This document shows, piece by piece, positions 1-8,769 of a DNA stretch of 64,000 bases. The stretch is from NCBI RefSeq assembly GCF_052324685.1, contig NW_027506880.1, forward strand, positions 1 through 64,000, read 5' to 3'. The notes beneath the pieces were generated by a model that worked only from the letters and a program-made list of their open reading frames with translations, was not told where the DNA came from and ran no database searches. The translations under genes and the position numbers were made by a program. Numbering within the stretch: the first letter of the stretch is position 1; every line of letters begins with the position of its first letter. The DNA is from Brachyhypopomus gauderio (taxonomy: Eukaryota; Chordata; Actinopteri; Gymnotiformes; Hypopomidae).

Positions 1-106
1 GAATGGCCGAGCGGTCTAAGGCGCCAGACTCAAGTTGATAAAACTTCCAAAAGTTGGGTTTTCTGGTCTCCCAAAGGAGGCGTGGGTTCAAATCCCACTT
101 CTGACA
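1..106 (+). tRNA. trnL-CAA: tRNA-Leu(CAA) copy 1, class B, 5' end cut by window
   Basis: The first four bases (GTCA) lie outside the window; the rest is an intact class B copy with a T5 terminator. A long spacer follows. Confidence 0.95.
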
Positions 107-110
107 AGTG

Positions 111-115
111 TTTTT
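111..115 (+). terminator. Pol III T5 terminator (type example, copy 1)
   Basis: TTTTT followed by CCATC, the form seen after class B and E copies. Confidence 0.85.
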
Positions 116-333
116 CCATCAACAAATGAATGTAGTTTTGCTGGAACTTTCAACACAAGAGCTCATTATATAGTGAGTAAATGAGAGAAAGAAAGAAACT
201 CCTGTGACATCATAATTGAACATACTTCAACAAAGTAATTTCAGGTTTATTGCTTTTCTTGAAATCTTCAGTTTTGACTGCCTAATCATTAATAAGTCTG
301 ATTTCTAACAAGCAAAAATACCACCAGTCAGAA

Positions 334-344
334 TGGCCGAGCGG
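334..344 (+). promoter_or_regulatory. Pol III A box (type example, copy 2)
   Basis: TGGCCGAGCGG at tRNA positions 8-19 fits the A-box consensus. The same block is at offset 7-17 of nearly every copy. Exceptions are C16G (656, 1223, 8532), A14C (4190), C11A (35487), C12T (58997, 61449) and G18C (eight copies). Confidence 0.92.
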
Positions 345-364
345 TCTAAGGCGCCAGACTCAAG

Positions 365-390
365 TTGATAAAACTTCCAAAAGTTGGGAT
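365..390 (+). other. 26-nt tRNA intron (type example, copy 2)
   Basis: The intron lies between G37 and T38. Its TTGGG (382-386 region, before GAT) can pair with exon CTCAA (32-36), counting one U-G wobble. That leaves a 3-nt bulge next to the CCAGA/TCTGG stem at the 3' splice site, the expected pre-tRNA form for the eukaryotic splicing endonuclease. AACTT and AAGTT inside the intron can form a competing hairpin with a CCAA loop. Confidence 0.9.
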
Positions 391-414
391 TTCTGGTCTC
401 CCAAAGGAGGCGTG

Positions 415-425
415 GGTTCAAATCC
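415..425 (+). promoter_or_regulatory. Pol III B box (type example, copy 2)
   Basis: GGTTCAAATCC at tRNA positions 52-62 is a good TFIIIC B box. It becomes AGTTCAAATCC in class C, GTTTCAAATCC in class D and GGTTGTAATCC in class E. Confidence 0.92.
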
Positions 426-436
426 CACTTCTGACA

Positions 437-655
437 AGTGTTTTCAATCAACAAATGAATCTAGTTTTGCTGGAACTTTCAACACAAGAGCTCATTATAT
501 AGTGAGTAAATGAGAGAAAGAAAGAAACTCCTGTGACATCATAATTGAACAAGCTTCAACAATGTAATTTCAGGTTTATTGCTTTTCTTGAAATCTTCAG
601 TTTTGACTGCCTAATCATTAATAAGTCTGATTTCTAACAAGCAAAAATACCACCA
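437..655 (+). other. Long spacer (type example)
   Basis: Holds the terminator, a near-palindrome ctcattatatagtgag, a GA-rich run (gagagaaagaaagaaac), TGTGACATCA (one base off a CRE core), then a T-rich stretch and the gene-proximal aagcaaaaataccacca. No ORF or second RNA gene is visible. Gene-proximal variants (ataccacca, cacgacca, gtaccagca, ataccacta, ataccaccat) track the class of the next gene. Confidence 0.85.
441..444 (+). terminator. Pol III T4 terminator (type example, copy 2)
   Basis: TTTT follows AGTG just past the gene. Most class A copies, and class C copies before short spacers, have T4; B, D, E and other C copies have T5. Confidence 0.85.
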
Positions 656-765
656 GTCAGAATGGCCGAGGGGTCTAAGGCGCCAGACTCAAGTTGATAA
701 AACTTCCAAAAGTTGGGATTTCTGGTCTCCCAAAGGAGGCGTGGGTTCAAATCCCACTTCTGACA
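656..765 (+). tRNA. trnL-CAA: tRNA-Leu(CAA) copy 3, class A with C16G
   Basis: D-loop C16 is G; the A box still fits its consensus. T4; short spacer follows. Confidence 0.94.
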
Positions 766-893
766 AGTGTTTTCAATCAACAAATGAATCTAGTTTTGAT
801 AGAACTACAAACACAATAGCTCATTATATAATGAGTAAATGAGAGAAATAAAGAAACTCTTGTGACATTATAAGTGAACAAGGTTCAACTCCA
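766..893 (+). other. Short spacer (type example)
   Basis: 128 bp. It matches the long spacer up to gaacaaggttcaac, then lacks about 92 bp and rejoins at tccagtcag. It carries its own marks: gatagaactacaaacacaatag, gaaataaag and TGACATTATAAG. It occurs 58 times; 54 are followed by class D. Confidence 0.9.
820..835. repeat. 16-bp perfect palindrome ctcattatataatgag (type example)
   Basis: Perfect inverted repeat around TATATA, 55-70 bp past the gene. It is perfect after short-unit genes and most class D genes, has one mismatch (tatatagtgag) after A, B and E, and has two altered bases (tacatagtgag) after class C. It could be a protein site or small cruciform; no function is shown. Confidence 0.8.
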
Positions 894-1003
894 GTCAGAA
901 TGGCCGAGCGGTCTAAGGCGCCAGACTCAAGTTGATGAAACTTCCAAAAGTAGGGGTTTCTGTTTTCCCAAAAGAGGCGTGGTTTCAAATCCCACTTCTG
1001 GCA
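894..1003 (+). tRNA. trnL-CAA: tRNA-Leu(CAA) copy 4, class D, degenerate (type example)
   Basis: Exon 1 is perfect, but exon 2 has five changes from class A: G43T breaks the 27-43 pair, C45T and a G-to-A weaken the variable arm, G53T breaks the 53-61 pair and hits the B box, and A71G makes a U-G pair. Three intron changes include TTGGG to TAGGG, which weakens anticodon-intron pairing. It is likely a pseudogene or weakly expressed copy, yet the class is kept 54 times and retains its T5 terminator. It sits after a short spacer. Confidence 0.8.
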
Positions 1004-1222
1004 AGTGTTTTTCCATCAACAAATGAATCTAGTTTTGCTGGAACATTCAACACAAGAGCTCATTATATAATGAGTAAATGAGAGAAAGAAAGAAACTCCT
1101 GTGACATCATAATTGAACATACTTGGACAATGTAATTTCAGGTTTATTGCTTTTCTTGAAATCTTCAGTTTTGACTGCCTAATCATTATAAGTCTGATTT
1201 CTAACAAGCAAAAACACGACCA

Positions 1223-1332
1223 GTCAGAATGGCCGAGGGGTCTAAGGCGCCAGACTCAAGTTGATAAAACTTCCAAAAGTTGGGTTTTCTGGTCTCCCAA
1301 AGGAGGCGTGAGTTCAAATCCCACTTCTGACA
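1223..1332 (+). tRNA. trnL-CAA: tRNA-Leu(CAA) copy 5, class C with C16G (class C type example)
   Basis: Class C has G52A, giving an A52-C62 mismatch in the T stem and a changed first B-box base; the rest of the cloverleaf pairs. The intron ends GGGTT. Expression may be reduced rather than lost. This copy also has C16G. T5; long spacer. Confidence 0.88.
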
Positions 1333-1552
1333 AGTGTTTTTCAATCAACAAATGATTCTAGTTTTGCTGGAACATTCAACACAAGAGCTCATTACATAGT
1401 GAGTAAATGAGAGAAAGAAAGAAACTCCTGTGACATCATAATTGAACATACTTGGACAATGTAATTTCAGGTTTATTGCTTTTCTTGAAATCTTCAGTTT
1501 TGACTGCCTAATCATTAATAAGTCTGATTTCTAACTAGCAAAAGTACCAGCA

Positions 1553-1662
1553 GTCAGAATGGCCGAGCGGTCTAAGGCGCCAGACTCAAGTTGATAAAAC
1601 TTCCAAAAGTTGGGTTTTCTGGTCTCCCAAAGGAGGCGTGGGTTCAAATCCCACTTCTGACA
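1553..1662 (+). tRNA. trnL-CAA: tRNA-Leu(CAA) copy 6, class B (type example)
   Basis: Mature sequence identical to class A; only the last intron bases differ (GGGTT), so the 3' splice bulge is UUU instead of AUU. It is preceded by the actagcaaaagtaccagca spacer that marks B copies following C. T5 with ccatc. Confidence 0.97.
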
Positions 1663-1882
1663 AGTGTTTTTCCATCAACAAATGAATGTAGTTTTGCTGG
1701 AACTTTCAACACAAGAGCTCATTATATAGTGAGTAAATGAGAGAAAGAAAGAAACTCCTGTGACATCATAATTGAACATACTTCAACAAAATAATTTCAG
1801 GTTTATTGCTTTTCTTGAAATCTTCAGTTTTGACTGCCTAATCATTAATAAGACTGATTTCTAACAAGCAAAAATACCACCA

Positions 1883-1992
1883 GTCAGAATGGCCGAGCGG
1901 TCTAAGGCGCCAGACTCAAGTTGATAAAACTTCCAAAAGTTGGGTTTTCTGGTCTCCCAAAGGAGGCGTGGGTTCTAATCCCACTTCTGACA
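1883..1992 (+). tRNA. trnL-CAA: tRNA-Leu(CAA) copy 7, class E intermediate (A57T)
   Basis: The T loop reads TTCTAAT: A57 is changed while C56 is still present. The aataagactg upstream spacer is that of class E, so this looks like a half-way state to class E. Confidence 0.88.
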
Positions 1993-2212
1993 AGTGTTTT
2001 TCCATCAACAAATGAATGTAGTTTTGCTGGAACTTTCAACACAAGAGCTCATTATATAGTGAGTAAATGAGAGAAAGAAAGAAACTCCTGTGACATCATA
2101 ATTGAACAAGCTTCAACAATGTAATTTCAGGTTTATTGCTTTTCTTGAAATCTTCAGTTTTGACTGCCTAATCATTAATAAGTCTGATTTCTAACAAGCA
2201 AAAATACCACCA

Positions 2213-2322
2213 GTCAGAATGGCCGAGCGGTCTAAGGCGCCAGACTCAAGTTGATAAAACTTCCAAAAGTTGGGATTTCTGGTCTCCCAAAGGAGGCGTG
2301 GGTTCAAATCCCACTTCTGACA
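2213..2322 (+). tRNA. trnL-CAA: tRNA-Leu(CAA) copy 8, class A
   Basis: Intact; T4; long spacer. Confidence 0.97.
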
Positions 2323-2541
2323 AGTGTTTTCAATCAACAAATGAATCTAGTTTTGCTGGAACTTTCAACACAAGAGCTCATTATATAGTGAGTAAATGAG
2401 AGAAAGAAAGAAACTCCTGTGACATCATAATTGAACAAGCTTCAACAATGTAATTTCAGGTTTATTGCTTTTCTTGAAATCTTCAGTTTTGACTGCCTAA
2501 TCATTAATAAGTCTGATTTCTAACAAGCAAAAATACCACCA

Positions 2542-2651
2542 GTCAGAATGGCCGAGCGGTCTAAGGCGCCAGACTCAAGTTGATAAAACTTCCAAAAGTT
2601 GTGTTTTCTGGTCTCCCAAAGGAGGCGTGAGTTCAAATCCCACTTCTGACA
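2542..2651 (+). tRNA. trnL-CAA: tRNA-Leu(CAA) copy 9, class C, intron variant
   Basis: G52A. The intron reads TTGTGTT, which replaces a G in the segment that pairs with the anticodon loop. Only copy with this change. Confidence 0.88.
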
Positions 2652-2871
2652 AGTGTTTTTCAATCAACAAATGATTCTAGTTTTGCTGGAACATTCAACA
2701 CAAGAGCTCATTACATAGTGAGTAAATGAGAGAAAGAAAGAAACTCCTGTGACATCATAATTGAACAAGCTTCAACAATGTAATTTCAGGTTTATTGCTT
2801 TTCTTGAAATCTTCAGTTTTGACTGCCTAATCATTAATAAGTCTGATTTCTAACAAGCAAAAATACCACCA

Positions 2872-2981
2872 GTCAGAATGGCCGAGCGGTCTAAGGCGCC
2901 AGACTCAAGTTGATAAAACTTCCAAAAGTTGGGATTTCTGGTCTCCCAAAGGAGGCGTGGGTTCAAATCCCACTTCTGACA
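2872..2981 (+). tRNA. trnL-CAA: tRNA-Leu(CAA) copy 10, class A
   Basis: Intact; T4; long spacer. Confidence 0.97.
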
Positions 2982-3200
2982 AGTGTTTTCAATCAACAAA
3001 TGAATCTAGTTTTGCTGGAACTTTCAACACAAGAGCTCATTATATAGTGAGTAAATGAGAGAAAGAAAGAAACTCCTGTGACATCATAATTGAACAAGCT
3101 TCAACAATGTAATTTCAGGTTTATTGCTTTTCTTGAAATCTTCAGTTTTGACTGCCTAATCATTAATAAGTCTGATTTCTAACAAGCAAAAATACCACCA

Positions 3201-3310
3201 GTCAGAATGGCCGAGCGGTCTAAGGCGCCAGACTCAAGTTGATAAAACTTCCAAAAGTTGGGTTTTCTGGTCTCCCAAAGGAGGCGTGAGTTCAAATCCC
3301 ACTTCTGACA
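3201..3310 (+). tRNA. trnL-CAA: tRNA-Leu(CAA) copy 11, class C
   Basis: G52A; T5; long spacer. Confidence 0.9.
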
Positions 3311-3530
3311 AGTGTTTTTCAATCAACAAATGATTCTAGTTTTGCTGGAACATTCAACACAAGAGCTCATTACATAGTGAGTAAATGAGAGAAAGAAAGA
3401 AACTCCTGTGACATCATAATTGAACATACTTGGACAATGTAATTTCAGGTTTATTGCTTTTCTTGAAATCTTCAGTTTTGACTGCCTAATCATTAATAAG
3501 TCTGATTTCTAACTAGCAAAAGTACCAGCA

Positions 3531-3640
3531 GTCAGAATGGCCGAGCGGTCTAAGGCGCCAGACTCAAGTTGATAAAACTTCCAAAAGTTGGGTTTTCTGG
3601 TCTCCCAAAGGAGGCGTGGGTTCAAATCCCACTTCTGACA
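3531..3640 (+). tRNA. trnL-CAA: tRNA-Leu(CAA) copy 12, class B
   Basis: Intact; T5; long spacer. Confidence 0.97.
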
Positions 3641-3860
3641 AGTGTTTTTCCATCAACAAATGAATGTAGTTTTGCTGGAACTTTCAACACAAGAGCTCAT
3701 TATATAGTGAGTAAATGAGAGAAAGAAAGAAACTCCTGTGACATCATAATTGAACATACTTCAACAAAGTAATTTCAGGTTTATTGCTTTTCTTGAAATC
3801 TTCAGTTTTGACTGCCTAATCATTAATAAGTCTGATTTCTAACAAGCAAAAATACCACCA

Positions 3861-3970
3861 GTCAGAATGGCCGAGCGGTCTAAGGCGCCAGACTCAAGTT
3901 GATAAAACTTCCAAAAGTTGGGATTTCTGGTCTCCCAAAGGAGGCGTGGGTTCAAATCCCACTTCTGACA
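3861..3970 (+). tRNA. trnL-CAA: tRNA-Leu(CAA) copy 13, class A
   Basis: Intact; T4; long spacer. Confidence 0.97.
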
Positions 3971-4189
3971 AGTGTTTTCAATCAACAAATGAATCTAGTT
4001 TTGCTGGAACTTTCAACACAAGAGCTCATTATATAGTGAGTAAATGAGAGAAAGAAAGAAACTCCTGTGACATCATAATTGAACAAGCTTCAACAATGTA
4101 ATTTCAGGTTTATTGCTTTTCTTGAAATCTTCAGTTTTGACTGCCTAATCATTAATAAGTCTGATTTCTAACAAGCAAAAATACCACCA

Positions 4190-4299
4190 GTCAGAATGGC
4201 CGCGCGGTCTAAGGCGCCAGACTCAAGTTGATAAAACTTCCAAAAGTTGGGTTTTCTGCTCTCCCAAAGGAGGCGTGAGTTCAAATCCCACTTCTGACA
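4190..4299 (+). tRNA. trnL-CAA: tRNA-Leu(CAA) copy 14, class C with A14C and G43C
   Basis: Invariant A14 (4203) is C, which loses the U8-A14 contact and an A-box base; G43 (4259) is C, which breaks the 27-43 pair; G52A is also present. Probably a pseudogene, and unique in the window. Confidence 0.78.
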
Positions 4300-4519
4300 A
4301 GTGTTTTTCAATCAACAAATGATTCTAGTTTTGCTGGAACATTCAACACAAGAGCTCATTACATAGTGAGTAAATGAGAGAAAGAAAGAAACTCCTGTGA
4401 CATCATAATTGAACATACTTGGACAATGTAATTTCAGGTTTATTGCTTTTCTTGAAATCTTCAGTTTTGACTGCCTAATCATTAATAAGTCTGATTTCTA
4501 ACTAGCAAAAGTACCAGCA

Positions 4520-4629
4520 GTCAGAATGGCCGAGCGGTCTAAGGCGCCAGACTCAAGTTGATAAAACTTCCAAAAGTTGGGTTTTCTGGTCTCCCAAAGG
4601 AGGCGTGGGTTCAAATCCCACTTCTGACA
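4520..4629 (+). tRNA. trnL-CAA: tRNA-Leu(CAA) copy 15, class B
   Basis: Intact; T5; long spacer. Confidence 0.97.
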
Positions 4630-4849
4630 AGTGTTTTTCCATCAACAAATGAATGTAGTTTTGCTGGAACTTTCAACACAAGAGCTCATTATATAGTGAG
4701 TAAATGAGAGAAAGAAAGAAACTCCTGTGACATCATAATTGAACATACTTCAACAAAGTAATTTCAGGTTTATTGCTTTTCTTGAAATCTTCAGTTTTGA
4801 CTGCCTAATCATTAATAAGACTGATTTCTAACAAGCAAAAATACCACCA

Positions 4850-4959
4850 GTCAGAATGGCCGAGCGGTCTAAGGCGCCAGACTCAAGTTGATAAAACTTC
4901 CAAAAGTTGGGTTTTCTGGTCTCCCAAAGGAGGCGTGGGTTCAAATCCCACTTCTGACA
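4850..4959 (+). tRNA. trnL-CAA: tRNA-Leu(CAA) copy 16, class B in class E context
   Basis: Intact B box, but preceded by the aataagactg spacer that later always precedes class E; it may represent the unmutated ancestor. Downstream it reads like class C (caatcaacaaatgattc). Confidence 0.97.
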
Positions 4960-5179
4960 AGTGTTTTTCAATCAACAAATGATTCTAGTTTTGCTGGAAC
5001 TTTCAACACAAGAGCTCATTATATAGTGAGTAAATGAGAGAAAGAAAGAAACTCCTGTGACATCATAATTGAACAAGCTTCAACAATGTAATTTCAGGTT
5101 TATTGCTTTTCTTGAAATCTTCAGTTTTGACTGCCTAATCATTAATAAGTCTGATTTCTAACAAGCAAAAATACCACCA

Positions 5180-5289
5180 GTCAGAATGGCCGAGCGGTCT
5201 AAGGCGCCAGACTCAAGTTGATAAAACTTCCAAAAGTTGGGATTTCTGGTCTCCCAAAGGAGGCGTGGGTTCAAATCCCACTTCTGACA
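5180..5289 (+). tRNA. trnL-CAA: tRNA-Leu(CAA) copy 17, class A
   Basis: Intact; T4; short spacer. Confidence 0.97.
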
Positions 5290-5417
5290 AGTGTTTTCAA
5301 TCAACAAATGAATCTAGTTTTGATAGAACTACAAACACAATAGCTCATTATATAATGAGTAAATGAGAGAAATAAAGAAACTCTTGTGACATTATAAGTG
5401 AACAAGGTTCAACTCCA

Positions 5418-5527
5418 GTCAGAATGGCCGAGCGGTCTAAGGCGCCAGACTCAAGTTGATGAAACTTCCAAAAGTAGGGGTTTCTGTTTTCCCAAAAGAG
5501 GCGTGGTTTCAAATCCCACTTCTGGCA
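5418..5527 (+). tRNA. trnL-CAA: tRNA-Leu(CAA) copy 18, class D
   Basis: Degenerate exon 2; T5; long spacer. Confidence 0.8.
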
Positions 5528-5747
5528 AGTGTTTTTCCATCAACAAATGAATCTAGTTTTGCTGGAACATTCAACACAAGAGCTCATTATATAATGAGTA
5601 AATGAGAGAAAGAAAGAAACTCCTGTGACATCATAATTGAACATACTTGGACAATGTAATTTCAGGTTTATTGCTTTTCTTGAAATCTTCAGTTTTGACT
5701 GCCTAATCATTAATAAGACTGATTTCTAACAAGCAAAAATACCACCA

Positions 5748-5857
5748 GTCAGAATGGCCGAGCGGTCTAAGGCGCCAGACTCAAGTTGATAAAACTTCCA
5801 AAAGTTGGGTTTTCTGGTCTCCCAAAGGAGGCGTGGGTTGTAATCCCACTTCTGACA
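5748..5857 (+). tRNA. trnL-CAA: tRNA-Leu(CAA) copy 19, class E (type example)
   Basis: The T loop reads TTGTAAT: C56G (5840) and A57T. C56 is the key TFIIIC contact of the B box and pairs with G19 in the folded tRNA; C56G is a classic inactivating change in yeast tRNA genes. All stems still pair and the intron is class B. Expected to be silent or very weak, though the class recurs 16 times. T5. Confidence 0.82.
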
Positions 5858-6077
5858 AGTGTTTTTCCATCAACAAATGAATGTAGTTTTGCTGGAACTT
5901 TCAACACAAGAGCTCATTATATAGTGAGTAAATGAGAGAAAGAAAGAAACTCCTGTGACATCATAATTGAACAAGCTTCAACAATGTAATTTCAGGTTTA
6001 TTGCTTTTCTTGAAATCTTCAGTTTTGACTGCCTAATCATTAATAAGTCTGATTTCTAACAAGCAAAAATACCACCA

Positions 6078-6187
6078 GTCAGAATGGCCGAGCGGTCTAA
6101 GGCGCCAGACTCAAGTTGATAAAACTTCCAAAAGTTGGGATTTCTGGTCTCCCAAAGGAGGCGTGGGTTCAAATCCCACTTCTGACA
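6078..6187 (+). tRNA. trnL-CAA: tRNA-Leu(CAA) copy 20, class A
   Basis: Intact; T5 and class C-like downstream bases; long spacer. Confidence 0.97.
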
Positions 6188-6407
6188 AGTGTTTTTCAAT
6201 CAACAAATGATTCTAGTTTTGCTGGAACTTTCAACACAAGAGCTCATTATATAGTGAGTAAATGAGAGAAAGAAAGAAACTCCTGTGACATCATAATTGA
6301 ACAAGCTTCAACAATGTAATTTCAGGTTTATTGCTTTTCTTGAAATCTTCAGTTTTGACTGCCTAATCATTAATAAGTCTGATTTCTAACAAGCAAAAAT
6401 ACCACCA

Positions 6408-6517
6408 GTCAGAATGGCCGAGCGGTCTAAGGCGCCAGACTCAAGTTGATAAAACTTCCAAAAGTTGGGATTTCTGGTCTCCCAAAGGAGGCGTGGGTTC
6501 AAATCCCACTTCTGACA
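6408..6517 (+). tRNA. trnL-CAA: tRNA-Leu(CAA) copy 21, class A
   Basis: Intact; T4; short spacer. Confidence 0.97.
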
Positions 6518-6645
6518 AGTGTTTTCAATCAACAAATGAATCTAGTTTTGATAGAACTACAAACACAATAGCTCATTATATAATGAGTAAATGAGAGAAA
6601 TAAAGAAACTCTTGTGACATTATAAGTGAACAAGGTTCAACTCCA

Positions 6646-6755
6646 GTCAGAATGGCCGAGCGGTCTAAGGCGCCAGACTCAAGTTGATGAAACTTCCAAA
6701 AGTAGGGGTTTCTGTTTTCCCAAAAGAGGCGTGGTTTCAAATCCCACTTCTGGCA
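6646..6755 (+). tRNA. trnL-CAA: tRNA-Leu(CAA) copy 22, class D
   Basis: Degenerate exon 2; the following spacer has attaaaag, a phrase-boundary mark. Confidence 0.8.
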
Positions 6756-6974
6756 AGTGTTTTTCCATCAACAAATGAATCTAGTTTTGCTGGAACATTC
6801 AACACAAGAGCTCATTATATAATGAGTAAATGAGAGAAAGAAAGAAACTCCTGTGACATCATAATTGAACATACTTGGACAATGTAATTTCAGGTTTATT
6901 GCTTTTCTTGAAATCTTCAGTTTTGACTGCCTAATCATTAAAAGTCTGATTTCTAACAAGCAAAAATACCACCA

Positions 6975-7084
6975 GTCAGAATGGCCGAGCGGTCTAAGGC
7001 GCCAGACTCAAGTTGATAAAACTTCCAAAAGTTGGGTTTTCTGGTCTCCCAAAGGAGGCGTGAGTTCAAATCCCACTTCTGACA
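6975..7084 (+). tRNA. trnL-CAA: tRNA-Leu(CAA) copy 23, class C, phrase head
   Basis: G52A; T5; long spacer. Confidence 0.9.
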
Positions 7085-7304
7085 AGTGTTTTTCAATCAA
7101 CAAATGATTCTAGTTTTGCTGGAACATTCAACACAAGAGCTCATTACATAGTGAGTAAATGAGAGAAAGAAAGAAACTCCTGTGACATCATAATTGAACA
7201 TACTTGGACAATGTAATTTCAGGTTTATTGCTTTTCTTGAAATCTTCAGTTTTGACTGCCTAATCATTAATAAGTCTGATTTCTAACTAGCAAAAGTACC
7301 AGCA

Positions 7305-7414
7305 GTCAGAATGGCCGAGCGGTCTAAGGCGCCAGACTCAAGTTGATAAAACTTCCAAAAGTTGGGTTTTCTGGTCTCCCAAAGGAGGCGTGGGTTCAAA
7401 TCCCACTTCTGACA
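7305..7414 (+). tRNA. trnL-CAA: tRNA-Leu(CAA) copy 24, class B
   Basis: Intact; T5; long spacer. Confidence 0.97.
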
Positions 7415-7634
7415 AGTGTTTTTCCATCAACAAATGAATGTAGTTTTGCTGGAACTTTCAACACAAGAGCTCATTATATAGTGAGTAAATGAGAGAAAGA
7501 AAGAAACTCCTGTGACATCATAATTGAACATACTTCAACAAAGTAATTTCAGGTTTATTGCTTTTCTTGAAAGCTTCAGTTTTGACTGCCTAATCATTAA
7601 TAAGACTTATTTCTAACAAGCAAAAATACCACCA

Positions 7635-7744
7635 GTCAGAATGGCCGAGCGGTCTAAGGCGCCAGACTCAAGTTGATAAAACTTCCAAAAGTTGGGTTTT
7701 CTGGTCTCCCAAAGGAGGCGTGAGTTCAAATCCCACTTCTGACA
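7635..7744 (+). tRNA. trnL-CAA: tRNA-Leu(CAA) copy 25, class C
   Basis: G52A; T4; short spacer. Confidence 0.9.
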
Positions 7745-7872
7745 AGTGTTTTCAATCAACAAATGAATCTAGTTTTGATAGAACTACAAACACAATAGCT
7801 CATTATATAATGAGTAAATGAGAGAAGTAAAGAAACTCTTGTGACATTATAAGTGAACAAGGTTCAACTCCA

Positions 7873-7982
7873 GTCAGAATGGCCGAGCGGTCTAAGGCGC
7901 CAGACTCAAGTTGATGAAACTTCCAAAAGTAGGGGTTTCTGTTTTCCCAAAAGAGGCGTGGTTTCAAATCCCACTTCTGGCA
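7873..7982 (+). tRNA. trnL-CAA: tRNA-Leu(CAA) copy 26, class D
   Basis: Degenerate exon 2; downstream spacer is of the class A kind (tatatagtgag). Confidence 0.8.
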
Positions 7983-8202
7983 AGTGTTTTTCCATCAACA
8001 AATGAATCTAGTTTTGCTGGAACTTTCAACACAAGAGCTCATTATATAGTGAGTAAATGAGAGAAAGAAAGAAACTCCTGTGACATCATAATTGAACAAG
8101 CTTCAACAATGTAATTTCAGGTTTATTGCTTTTCTTGAAATCTTCAGTTTTGACTGCCTAATCATTAATAAGTCTGATTTCTAACAAGCAAAAATACCAC
8201 CA

Positions 8203-8312
8203 GTCAGAATGGCCGAGCGGTCTAAGGCGCCAGACTCAAGTTGATAAAACTTCCAAAAGTTGGGATTTCTGGTCTCCCAAAGGAGGCGTGGGTTCAAATC
8301 CCACTTCTGACA
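8203..8312 (+). tRNA. trnL-CAA: tRNA-Leu(CAA) copy 27, class A
   Basis: Intact; T4. The spacer begins like a short one (gatagaactac) but then continues as a long one, a hybrid seen only here. Confidence 0.97.
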
Positions 8313-8531
8313 AGTGTTTTCAATCAACAAATGAATCTAGTTTTGATAGAACTACAAACACAATAGCTCATTATATAGTGAGTAAATGAGAGAAAGAAAG
8401 AAACTCCTGTGACATCATAATTGAACAAGCTTCAACAATGTAATTTCAGGTTTATTGCTTTTCTTGAAATCTTCAGTTTTGACTGCCTAATCATTAATAA
8501 GTCTGATTTCTAACAAGCAAAAATACCACCA

Positions 8532-8641
8532 GTCAGAATGGCCGAGGGGTCTAAGGCGCCAGACTCAAGTTGATAAAACTTCCAAAAGTTGGGATTTCTG
8601 GTCTCCCAAAGGAGGCGTGGGTTCAAATCCCACTTCTGACA
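8532..8641 (+). tRNA. trnL-CAA: tRNA-Leu(CAA) copy 28, class A with C16G
   Basis: Same C16G as copy 3, also before a short spacer and D. T4. Confidence 0.94.
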
Positions 8642-8769
8642 AGTGTTTTCAATCAACAAATGAATCTAGTTTTGATAGAACTACAAACACAATAGCTCAT
8701 TATATAATGAGTAAATGAGAGAAATAAAGAAACTCTTGTGACATTATAAGTGAACAAGGTTCAACTCCA

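Larger units (their letters stand above)
327..436 (+). tRNA. trnL-CAA: tRNA-Leu(CAA) copy 2, class A (type example)
   Basis: Carries leucine to UUG codons. The acceptor stem GTCAGAA/TTCTGAC pairs fully. The D stem is GCC/GGC, the anticodon stem CCAGA/TCTGG, and the loop CT-CAA-G-T. There is a long variable arm (CTCC-CAAA-GGAG), as in type II tRNAs such as Leu, and a T stem GTGGG/CCCAC around TTCAAAT. A26-nt intron (365-390) interrupts the anticodon loop after G37. Mature length is 84 nt with A73 and no encoded CCA. A long variable arm plus A73 are leucine identity features. Transcription should start from the internal A and B boxes and stop at the T4 run. Confidence 0.98.
1..6974 (+). repeat. 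Loosely ordered left segment (copies 1-22)
   Basis: Class order is B A A D C B E' A C A C B A C B B A D E A A D. Only four of 22 copies are followed by short spacers, against 54 of the later 189. It holds singletons not seen later (A57T alone, A14C+G43C, an intron GTGTT variant). It may be the less homogenised flank of the array or an older form of it. Confidence 0.75.

Noticed and set aside
820-835. TATATA as a TATA box for a Pol II gene or a U6-type Pol III gene
   Set aside because: No downstream RNA gene lies at a fitting distance, and the tRNA genes have internal promoters. In long units it is over 150 bp from the next gene.
894-1003. Class D as a different isoacceptor or a suppressor tRNA
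   Set aside because: The anticodon CAA and exon 1 are unchanged; the differences lie in stems, variable arm and intron.
1113-1355. Small ORFs of 63-98 codons on both strands, recurring many times (for example 80 codons here, 98 codons at 42883 and 55627, 65 codons on the minus strand at 19888)
   Set aside because: They run across spacer and tRNA sequence (including the A box and intron), recur only because the unit recurs, change frame or length with single-base spacer variants, and show no domain, signal peptide or splice structure. No protein gene is supported.
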